From Strigamia acuminata (Eukaryota; Arthropoda; Chilopoda; Geophilomorpha; Linotaeniidae), in NCBI GenBank assembly GCA_949358305.1, contig OX442316.1:11470001-11534000 (forward strand): DNA of 64,000 nt, given 5' to 3'. Shown here one piece after another: positions 49,201-61,200 of this stretch. The notes below the pieces were generated by a model. It saw only the letters and a list, made by a program, of their open reading frames with translations. It was not told the origin of the DNA and did no database searches. Position 1 is the stretch's first letter, and every line of letters begins with the position of its first letter. Made by a program: the position numbers and the translations under genes.

Positions 49201-52200
49201 CTTGCTTGTTATGCCAAAATACACATTTTGAGCGGATAGCGTCATCGAAAGGTCATCGTCACAACATCTTATTCAAATCATGTTTCAAAAAAGCTCTTTT
49301 ACATGAGAAATGCATTAACCTACCTAGAAATCCATTTTCGTTGTGGTAAAGGTGTACCCACTGCTAAACAGGGTAACCGGATTTCATGTTTCCATGGTGA
49401 TGTAATGATATCACTGAATGATGCTGCCGTGGCACCAACTGTAAAAACACAAGAAAAAAATAATCATTATTTATTTATCATTTCTTTAATGCGTCGCACG
49501 GCAATCCGGATATGCGAGTCAATTTCGTTTGGATCCGATTTTTAATAAATGCAAACGAACAAATAAAATAAAATAAGTGTTTAGGTTTTGTCGCCAGTTG
49601 CCGCTAGTAGTCGGAAGCTTCCAACTCACCCAGTGGTCCGAGCGGTGACTGTGCGATGACTTGCGTGCTTTGCCCTTCGCCTACAGTTGTGGCGGCTGTC
49701 ACCCAAAACTCATACCGACGATTTTTCTTCAATCCCTTAATTTCGTGCGTTGTAACGTCTCCATTTTGAGTAAATTTTGTCGCGTCAAGATATTCTTCTG
49801 AGCGTGGGATTGAATCGCGGTTCGAATGAATTTCAGAACCGAGCTAAAAATAAATAAAACATTAAAAATAATTATGTTTTTCACAATTGTTTAAAATTTA
49901 AAATGAAAAATGATACAACATTCGGCACTATCAGCTTCAATAAAGCACCAATAGATGGCGCCACCACTCCAACCAGCCCACAAAAACTTACAATTCCCCA
50001 CCATATATAAATTGCAAAACTAAGTAAATCTTTTTTTTCACCAATTTATAGCTACTTTCTTAACTTTTTTCTATCCCTATCAACATTTGGCCGGCATCTG
50101 CATAAAATCAAACAAAAATCCACCCCTGAAAAAATCTACATTTTAACAGATGCACACTTTATGCGCCAAACCAACGTTAAAAAAACCGTCAAAGGCAACA
50201 CTAAACAACAAATACAACACTAAAATAGCAAAGCAGCTGTCTCTGATCATCACCGCTTCTGAATATACAAGCAGAAAATCTAAGACAAATTTCACTGTCA
50301 TTCCAAATCATCTTTGCAAATTATCCACGCACCCAAATCCACTAATAATCCTGACTTTTTGCCAGACAACTCATTATATTTAGAAACCGTATTTCAAAAT
50401 TTCATACACACGCAAATAACACATTTTTTCCCGTCTCAAAACTGAAACAGAATAAGTTTGTTGACATGTGTACATAAAACTACTTCGCCTTCGCACATCC
50501 TTTCAATGAGAGAAAAAAACGAGATGCAGTGCAGCCAAACATCCATTTTCTCATCGCATCAAGTTACGTGCATTAAAAATAGGCGAATTAAAAAAAAGAC
50601 TAAAGAGATGAAGCTTGTAAAGGGGTTAACACCTCCTTAAACTGCCTTTATGAGTTCAGTCATTACAGATAAACATAAGACATAAATTTAGCAACTTCCG
50701 AACCACATGTGCTCTTATTATGAATATACAAGGGCGGATGCAAAGCTTGAGCGAAGGAGATTCTTAAAAAAGCGCGCGGTATGCTGAAAATAATGTTTCA
50801 GTCAAAATTTCCCCGTGAAATATTGCTACAGGTATTACAAGCGACCACCTACTTACTGTATATCTGCTATTTATTTATAATAATGTCAAGCCAATTGGGT
50901 AATTACCGGTATGAAAAATATAATACTCTTAGGTTGCTATTTTTGGAATTTCTCCACGTATGCCAACATTCCTCAATCAATTTCAAAGGAATATGATTTA
51001 TGCATCATTTTATATTTACAAACAAAACTTGCAACCTTTACTAAAGTCAAAAAGTAAAGTTATTATAAAATAAAAAAAAAAATTTGAAAGGAAACAAAAA
51101 AAAAAATTGTTATTCTTAGAAATAATGGAAAAGGCTTAAGGTATAAAAACAGAATTTTTTTAAAAAAAAAAAATAAAAAAAAAAAAATATAAAAAGTTCA
51201 TTCATAAAACTCGGCTTTGAAGTACAAAAATAGCCAGCCAATTTGTCCACATAAAACTTCCAAAAATAAAACCAAAATAATAGTTATTGCTTCCAAGTTT
51301 TGTCGTTGCGCAAAAAGAAATAAAATTGTAAAAATGAAAAATAAAAACAAAAAAAAAAATTTAATGGTCTTACAATGTTGTGAGTGTCTGCCGCGTCTCG
51401 AATGTAGACGTTGTATCTGATGATGACTCCATTAGGGCGAGATGGCGGTTTCCAAGCAACTAGAATCGAGTCCAGGGAAGTTGGGATTGCCTTGATTTGG
51501 GCTGGAGGACCTGGCACTGGAAAACGCAAACGAAAATTAATGGCCACCAACGACACAAAATCCTAGTTTATGACCCCACCACTAACAACCCCAACATGTG
51601 TCCCAATAGCTACAATTTAGCTCCAACAATTCTTCTCCAAATCCCATTAAAATAAATGTAAAAGTTAATCAAACAAAAAAGTCGAATCGAAAAAAAATAT
51701 ATAAATAAATACGAAGGTAGAAATTGATTGAATTATACAATGCAATTGAACTTTGTTGTTTAAGTCTAATTTGTAAAACTCTATCATTTTCTGCTTCGTG
51801 TGTCCATTTCTGTGGAAGACTGAATAAACAGTCACGACGCGTTTGGAATACACAAACAAAAGGAAATTTATCATTTTTATCGACTTGAGATAAATTCACA
51901 ATTTATAAATAAAGAGTGAAACTAAAGTTGAAATAATCACTAAATCATCAAAGGAAACGTGATGTTTCATAAAACGAAGTTCATTTCGTACCTTTCGGGA
52001 TTTAGCGGTTGTTACTGTATACACTTACCATCTTCGTATGTTCTGCAATAAACAGGATCACTTTTAGGTCCATCTCCAACACGAGTAAAAGCTAGAACTT
52101 GGATGCTGTAATTGACACTTTTCTCCAGATTCCGCAACGTTAATTTGTTGGTGTCTGTACTCTTCTGATTGATGGCAGTGTCTGAAATATAAGAATATAA

Positions 52201-55200
52201 GAGGAAAACATAACTCTGAATGAAAAAGACAAAAAAAAGTGTTAGCAATATTTTTTAAAAAAGCTACAGTAGATTTTTTTTTTATAATCTGGCGCTATTT
52301 AAGCGGAAGTTGAAATTGAAACGACTCGAATTTCATCTAAAGATCATTCGTTTTTAAAGTTTGAAACTAATTAAATTCCTTCTAATAAATTCTACGAATA
52401 TTCCGGAACGTTTTCCTCTAATTAAGTACATAATTAAAATAAAACGGGTATCCATTGAAACTTTTTAATTGCGTTTCCTGCCAAAGGAGGGCGCTCACTG
52501 CCTACTCGTTAAAAAAGACGCTGTGGTCGAAGATCCATACCCACCATACCATTCGTCCGCCGGTTTAAACAGCACTTTGTAGCCTCGCAACATCCCATTG
52601 ACAGCATGAGGCGAGAGAACCTGCCAATTAACACTTATGGTTTGTGACGTCAGCACAGAACAAGACACATCAGTTGGTGAGGCACTAGGAACTGTCAACA
52701 ACAACAAAAAAAATTAATACCTTGCATTTAAAAAAAATAATAAACAATATACCATCTTCAGATGTCATAACCAGCAATTCAGGTGAATTTGGACCACGAC
52801 CTCTATCGTTATACGCCTGTACAATCACACTGTATTGCGCGTACATTCGAAGATCGGTGATCCGAAAAACTAAATCTTCAGCGTAATCATCAGGCACTTC
52901 GACTGAATGATAATTGTATGGGTCTGTGCTGTTGTATATTTTATAACCAATGTAGTAACCACGGATGTTTCCAGTGTAGTGATCTTTTTCAGGTGACTAA
53001 AAGGCACGTAAACAAACACAACAATATTAATTATTCAACACCCTTCTAAGAGACAGAATAATAAGCACCTTCCACGTTACTCTTAAAGTTTGAGGATCAG
53101 ATGCCTCGCAGTCTACATCACGAGGTTGACTTGCAGGTGCTGTAAAAAAAAATCACGAGTAAAAAGATCAATTGAATTCAACATTAGGCGCATTCATAAA
53201 GTGATATAAATTTTAAAAAATATATTTAAACTGCTCGTCTCGATTTAAATTCAAAAATGATGGCCATTTAGTTTGCTTTTAGCCACACTGGTTAAAACAA
53301 CAAAACTTGATTAACTGCAAGTTAAATATGACTTTGTGAATGCGCCTACTAAATAAAATGTTCTATAATCTTCTTACGTTCTTCTTCGATGTCCACTGTA
53401 CCAATATCGCTTGATAAACTAGTTCCTACAACGTTCTCAGCAAACAGACGAAAATGATAAGTTGTTGCTGGATAGAGATTTCTCACAATGGCTTTCAATT
53501 TCGTCCCGTCTAGAGTTATATTCGGTGCCAATAACTCATTGTCCCACGATGCTACCAGAGAAAAAAAAACAAAGTAAATACATTTAGTTTTTATTCGAGT
53601 AAAATTTACCATATTTTGTGTACATTAATAAAAATACGAAATAAAAAGATGTTTTTATTTGCACAAAATTCAATAATAAAAAAAAAGTGCAGGGTAAAGA
53701 AAGCGAAATAAATTGTTTTCATATTCCACTACATTGACTCGTGCTCCTCCCATTCTGTTTGAAATCCTGCAACATAAATCAGGAATTGCCTTCGCCTTTG
53801 CTTCTGGTTGGGATTTTCAAAATATTCCCCCTTTTATTCTTTGATTCAAGGGCAGTTTGAAGGCCACCAACCATAACAAATGGAGGATCGTTAGTTTGGG
53901 CGCATTCCAGACCATAAACTCCACATCCACATTGATTGCATCTTCTATAAAAGCAATAGATTGCCTCAGCACCCCTTTGATCGCATAATAAATACACGGC
54001 TCAAGTAGATGTGAGTAAAACCAGCTGGGGATCGCGTCTTAATTCCAAGTGATTCTAAGAGCAGCACACAAAAATGAATCGGTTCCAATTAATTAGTTCC
54101 AGTCCGGAAAGATTTTTCCTTTTGCTGAGATTCATTAACAAAAGCAAACCCAAACCAAAGGACATTTCCTCTATTTGCAAATCGTAAACAAACTTCCCCC
54201 TGTCCTAAAACAAGTTCATTAATTTTTATTAGTGTTTACCAAAATGTATTAACGACTTGTTTTATATATCTCTCAGGGTATATTACTGGCTTGTAAAGTT
54301 TTTGATATTTATTCATTAATTTTTTTAGTGATGTGTAATAAATTGTAGTAAAAGTTATAATCCCAACGAAACTGCTCTAGCGAATAACAAACAAGAAAAT
54401 CGTTACAGAGTTAACAGCTAGCGCAGATTGCTAGTCACTTTAAAGAACATTTGATTAGTGCAATCAACAAAATAAATCCTACCAATTTCAACAGAAATCA
54501 TGCAGCCGAAGCGGAGGCAAAAAGGCGCAAATAATGAAGTGGTGTGCAATGTAAACACGCCAGCAGTCTCATGTTTATATACCGTAACGCTTTTTTAAGT
54601 ACGTAAAGTTTTACAAATAATTACACATTTCTACACATTTTTCACAACCTTAAGCCAATCTTGATTTGTGGGGATCGATACGAGATCGGGAACCCAATTA
54701 AGTTACAAAAAAGACATTTATTTTCAAATTACAGTCGCATTTATTACGCCCTCTTTCTTGTCACATCAGTGACCAACACTGTCAAAATGGTTTATGATGC
54801 GATTATCAATTTAAGGTTTTTATATGAGTTTAAATAGTCTCTCTAATTGCACCAGACTTTGTCTAGGCATCCAGATGCCAAGGTAGACAGACACAAAAAT
54901 AGTGCCGCAGTGATTTGGCATGGAGAGTATACAGGTGTCGTGATGTCACAAACCGCGCATGCAGACGATGCAATTTTGCAAAGCTGTTGTATGGAAAAGC
55001 CTACTTGCGGACTATTGAGGGTATTTTGAGGTGTAGGGCACTCGGAGGCCAATGAACTATACAATTTCTCCTTTTTTGGCAAGAAATAAGATTTATACAC
55101 CTATTTCATTAAAAATTTACGCAATTTCTTTTTTTCTTCAAGTCAAACTAATATTTTCCAACAAACAGCCCTTAGTCGACCATGCAGCGGTCTGATTTGC

Positions 55201-58200
55201 CAAAACAAGTCACATGTCGGGCATTCCGTTAGCACCATCGGGTAACAGGCGAGTTTGTAAATTGAAGTTATGAGCATGGTGCTTCCCAGAGTGCCTGCTG
55301 CAGTGTTTAAACTCTCAGGCTTGTGTTAAGTCTGTGGGTTCAACCTTATATTTGCACCAAGAATTGGAAAATCAAACAAATCCCAGTTAGCAGTAGGTGG
55401 CAGATGTTTTCTACAGAAACAAGTGAGTTCCTTAAATCAACCAAACAATGAGAAACATCTGTGATTCCCATTCAAGTCCAGACAGCACCAACGCGGCATA
55501 ACTTTTGTGTTCAGAACTATACCTATCCGACGCACTGCTGGCGTCTTGTGAATACACGACAGAATTTACCACCAGACTTCAACGCAGAGTTTCAAATTTT
55601 GCATCCAAACACTTTAAAGTGAGTGACATTCCCTTCGTCATACCTGCTTTAGGTTTGTATTGAATCGAGTATTTAGAAAGTTTGCTGTTCCCATCAAAAG
55701 GTTCTGACCAAGTTAAATGGACGGATCGGTTGCCAACTGATTCCAGCTTGGTTATTTTAGGTGGGTCTGGTGCTTCTACAATAAAAAAAAGCAAAATTTA
55801 AAATTAAATTAATATTTAAGACGCCTTTTTTCTTTTTCTTTTTTACCTTGCACCACCAGTTGTAATTTAATCTCATCACTTCCAAATTTATTCGCACCAA
55901 GACACGAGTACATCCCCGTATCCTTCCTCTCCGTGTTGTGTATCATAAACTCAGAATGAACTCCATTCTCACTCGTGGTTTCCGTAATTTTATACCTGAA
56001 AAAAAAAAATTGAATTAAAAATGTAAATTCCGTCCCCAAATCCCTCGCTAAACTTTCGAAATATTAATGACCTAAAACTTAAAAGAAAATATTATTTTCA
56101 ACTAGATTTCTTCATTTTCCCGGCTTTAAAACCGCACAGTTTCAATTTATTTATCATTACCCAAAGCACTCGAAAAACTTAAAGGGATTATTACTTAAAA
56201 ATTCACACCCCTACGTAGATGCGTGTCCCAACAAATAAAAGTTTAACGTTACTCAGTCTTCACTCAAGTGCTCGCTTTTCTAACATCTCATTTCTCATTC
56301 AGAGACCGTCTTTTAGCAATAGTGATTTTTTTTTTCCTCCCAGTTCTTTGTGGCCAAAAGTAGTTATCTGAAATTGTGGACTGATCACGCAGAGAAGGAT
56401 TTGCTATATGATGAACAACCTTCAAAGTGAAAACGTAAGCAGTCTGACCAAGAAGACAAATGGCCAGAGTTGAGTTAGAGAGAAAGCGAGCACACAAAAA
56501 CTCTTTAAAGACAGAAAAGAAAAGAAAAAGAAGAAAAAAAAATCTTTTTTCTGTAACCACAGAAACTCTTTCTTAGCAATATTAATACTGATCCACTTAT
56601 GGAATAAATTCCGTGCAATCAATTCTTATTATACCCTAACTGATTGAAGTCGATGAACCATTTCGCGTTTCTTTTATTTCCTTTCCTCCAGGCCAGAAAT
56701 AAATATTTAAAAAAGAATTCCTTTGTTTGTAATTTTATCGTAGCAAAATGTTATGATCGACAATTTCAATTGGCACCGTGCCTTGAATTTCCGCAATTTT
56801 ATCAACGATAGTCGTTACGGGGTTTAATTATGCGCATCAAATTAAAAATTGCAATAAGAGTCGACATTTACAGTACCTTGAATCCACTCTTTGATCAATC
56901 GATTCGCCAGTAAATCGCCATGTAATGGCAATGGGAAGATCACCACTTGCTTCACATTTAAGCCTCGCATCTTCGCCTCGATGTGTCGAGTGATTAGAAA
57001 AGCGCATTTCGAAATGCGTCGGCACTAAAATAAAAACAACAATAATAACTTTAGAAATAAAAAAAAACTTGGCATTAAAAATTAAATTTACCGTGGATCA
57101 TCACACGAACAACTTTGCTTAATCCTTCGCCGACTCCGTTTGCAGCTCGGCAAAAATAATATCCATCACTGTTTTCATCCGCTTGGCGAATTAGTAAAGT
57201 TCCGTTGTAAAGTACTTCTGTATCGTAGTTACTGATTATTGGTTTTCGTTCAGCGTTCGGACTGCTTCCTGTAAAATTTAATTAAAAACGTGACTGAATG
57301 AATTTTGACCGCGTATTGCTGTTATCGTCCCACCACCGCAAGAAGTATAATCAAATTAATTGTTTCTACAAATTTGCAATTTGTGCATTCTAAGTTCAAG
57401 TCCTAAACGGTTGTTTCGACCTCTTTTGGTTCATATAAATGAAGCGCAGTGATAATGAAGTAAAAATAGGAACTTTTAGCGAAAAACTTTTGAATAAACA
57501 AAGAAATAAACCCTTTATTACTTGAACTTTGAAATTTAAATGCAGTTTGAATTTGATATTAAAGTTCCATCTATGAACCTAACAGTAACAAGTGTTATGA
57601 ATAATAAAACCCGACAGCTCATGTACTAAGACGAGATAATTCGCTGTTTTCCACACGCCTATTAAATTGAATTAGAATTTGATTTTAAACCATTAATCTG
57701 ATTTGCTCATTACTATTGCAAATGTATAACCTTAGACAAGTAGGAAACTTAAGATTTAGCATTAGATTTAAATATTCGCACCTTCTGTTTTCATCCAAGA
57801 AATTTCTGGAGGAGGGAATCCATCGGCTTTACAGTGCAACATAGCAGTTTCTCCTTTTACTGCCGTAGAATCAAGAGGCTCAATGATCCAACGAGGAGGA
57901 ACTTGATGTAAATAAAAGTAGAATCGTTATCAACACCAAACGTTCGGTATAAATTTAAGTAAAATATGTTTAAATAGTGAAAATGTGCACTGAGCTAACG
58001 ATTTTCTAAATAAAAAGTGTCATTCTAAGCTTTTAACGTGTTTTATCTATGTTGATACAGTATAAATGGATCGTTTTTCTTTTTTAAAAAAAAAAGCTGC
58101 AATGACATTTTTTATTTTTAAATATCGTTGCCATGCAAAACTGCGTGTAGTGTTGAAATATGCAGTGTTGTCATCATTTTGCGTCGGTCTTCTGTGCGTC

Positions 58201-61200
58201 AATCATACCAATAAACTAAACTTGCCGAATTGATTTTCATTTTTTTTTTATTTAAATTTTTTTTTCTTTTTTTGAACCAAATTATTTAACTCATAAAATT
58301 ATTTTCATTATGAGAATAAAGTGATTTTTAGCGTCTAATAACGTTTTTCATTATATTTTTAGAGATGGTATTGCTTTTATTGAGATTTTATAAAAATATT
58401 TTTAAAGTTTTTTTAATACTGTTTTCCGGCCAAATACTGACAAATGTTTTATCATGATATATATTGGCACATTAATGTAGTAGAGGATAAAAAAAGCTTT
58501 AATCAGTGGAAAACGAAATAATTGCTATATTTTTTCGTGTAATTTTTTTTTTATAAAAATATTTTTTATCGATATATTTTATCCTCGTATTAAAGACTTA
58601 GTTTGCTGTGATAATGTATCAAATTTATGAGTTAGTACGTATAAAATAGACGATTACTATGTTTTAAATAAAACATGCAGATTATTATAAAAAAGTTTAT
58701 CAAAAATTTGAAAAAAAACATGCAACATTGAGATCAAAAAATTTCGTGCGAAATAGCAAAATAGTAAAAAGTGATATTCAAGAAATATCTAAGAAAAAAA
58801 CTAAGATATAGAGAGATAGATAGTAAAGTGCTTATAAAAATGAGATTAAAAAATTTGTAGAAAAAGAGAAGAAAAGTCTTAAGGGTAAGATGAAATGAAG
58901 GTAACAGAGGTGATTAAGGAAGTAAGGTTGAATGAAGTGCATATTTGAGAGAAAGAAAAGTTTTGCTGGTACGAAGAGACACAAAAAGTTTGATAAATGT
59001 ACAAGGAATGTAATTTATTCAGTCGTTACTGATTTAATCATTTATAAAGTCTAAAAAATTAATTTTTTTAATGAATTGTCACTTTAGTTTGAGTTTTTAA
59101 TTTATTTTTTATATTATTTATCGTTATTTAATCATTCAGTAATTGTTCTTCACTTAATTAGTGACTGAATAAATTTGGAAAAAAAGAAGATTAAGTTTGT
59201 ATAATTTGAATAATCAATAAAACAGAATTTAAAAATAAAAGTAAATCGAAATTGTCGTTGTTAGGCTAAGAAAAGATAAGAAAAATGTTTAACTTAAAAA
59301 AAGTTAATTAAATTTTAAAAAGCTAGCAAATTAAAGTTGAAAAAGCAAATCTTTTAAGCTCGAGGATGAGGTTACTTCTTAGGTTAGTAGAAAAGTGGAA
59401 TGGAGCAAGTTTTTATGCCGAAATGGCTAAGTGGGCCCAAAGTAGTTAGAGGAATTTGTTATTGAGGGGATTCATGTTTTTTATATTATTAGTAAAATAT
59501 TATTTTTTTGATTGATGGTTTAAATTGATAATCAAATCCTAACATACTTGTACAAATAAACTCCCATACTAAATGTTAAGTTTAGAATTTGTACCAGCAA
59601 AATAAGGGGGAGAAATATATATATTTTCCATTAACAAAATTAGTAACACTGCATTGTCTATTTATTAAAAAAAACAAACAAATCAATTTAAAAGAATTAA
59701 TTGTTTACTTGTTCATTTTTAAAGCAATTAGTGTGAATTAGAATCTATTCTTAATGCATTTCAGTCGGTTAGTGGCTCTTTAATTACTACAAACTTTTAA
59801 GCAATCGAGATAAAAACAAACTACGGTATTTTTAGCCAGATTAAATATTCAAGACGCCAAAATTTAATTTAAAACAAAAATTTTAAATTTTCCCTCAACC
59901 CATTTATGTTATTAAAATTTAAAAAATCATTTTGCTAAATATTTTGTGCCGTCATTTCTTATTTAAACTGCATAATATGCATTTCCTTTTGTACAACTTC
60001 AAGCCCACAAATATGCAGTGATACTAAAATTTAAAAAATAAAAATACCTACGCATAAAATAACACTCCTCAACGATAAAGAATTCTTTTGTTATTTCATT
60101 ATCATGATATATAGAAATATATCTAATAATAATAATAAAAAGAGTGAAATAAAAAGAAAGAAAGAAAACGTCCTCTCGAATTGATTAAATCCCTAACATT
60201 TGCCTAAACATCCAGTGCAGTGATGAATTTAAATTTAAACTAGAGGTAAAGTGGGTTTTGGTTGCCGTGGTATAAAATGGTGGTGGTGAGGAACATGATG
60301 TAGCGGTGATGGTGGTGAAAGTGATTTGAGTACAGGGGTCTCGTCCATTTACCGTTCACCAGGAGTTGGGTAGTGAATGAAGCTGAGCCCGCTGCATTAT
60401 GGGCTATACAACTATAGTTGCCACTGTGACGGGGTAACACAGGATCAATGGAGAGAATGCTGGAGTATTCATCAAAGGCCCGCACCATAATTCCAGGAGC
60501 TTGACGGATGGGAATACCGTCTTTTTCCCAGGTAATGCTCAAGGGCAGATCTCCACGACTTATCACACAAGAAACTCGCACGAGCATCCCCTCAAACAAA
60601 TGCTCGTCTTGGAACGAGAAGGGAACGATCTTTGGGGGGACTGGAAGAAAAATATTACAACGGTGCAAAAGATTTGTTTTGAGGACATCATTTGATATAC
60701 ATAGCAAAAAGGGTGAAAGAAGAATAAGAAGAATAAGTGTAAGGAATTGGTTGGTTAGAACATTTTTTTTTTATCCTTAAGGATCCATAAGGAGGTTGAA
60801 ATGGGCAGTTTCTGTTTCACTTTTGCTCTTTCTTGATATGGAATATCAAAAAAAATAATAATAATAAAAAAAAGGAATAAAAAATATAAGAGCCACAGCA
60901 AAGATATTCAAAATATACAGAAAAATATAGTGTAGAACAGTCAACAAGAATATATAATAATAAAAATATATATATATATAAGGAATAAAAAACTCAACCG
61001 GAATGAAAATATGTATATACATATATAAGTTATATATATATAATAATATATAGTGAAGATACGATTATAGGTTCGATATCTAATTACCATAGACGGTTAA
61101 CTGTGCGGTATAGTTTACCGTCGCAGCATCGTTGCTCACAACGCACGTGTAGTTACCGTTGTGCGTAGTTTGCACCTTTTCGATTGTGAGAATGCTGGAA

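Larger units (their letters stand above)
37347..49263 (+). mobile_element. Ty3/Gypsy-type LTR retrotransposon, 11.9 kb, antisense in Dscam intron
   Basis: Order: LTR, primer binding site, long leader, gag, pol (protease, reverse transcriptase, RNase H, integrase), polypurine tract, LTR. Protease before RT and integrase last is the Ty3/Gypsy order. Gag and pol are both open along their full length, so the copy may be young or active; no env follows pol. It lies in the intron between the two Ig10 exons and is opposite in orientation to Dscam. No matching target-site duplication is visible at 37342-37346 versus 49264-49268. Confidence 0.96.

Noticed and set aside
37347-49263. Endogenous retrovirus with env
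   Set aside because: Only about 500 nt without an open frame lie between pol and the polypurine tract, so it is a retrotransposon without an envelope gene.
53779-55100. Cysteine-rich minus-strand frames in the FNIII 1 intron
   Set aside because: They do not fit an FNIII domain, lack paired splice sites, and the flanking exons join in frame without them.
60960-61060. TA-rich repeat tract as a CRISPR-like or satellite array
   Set aside because: Simple low-complexity AT sequence without spacers; the window is eukaryotic.
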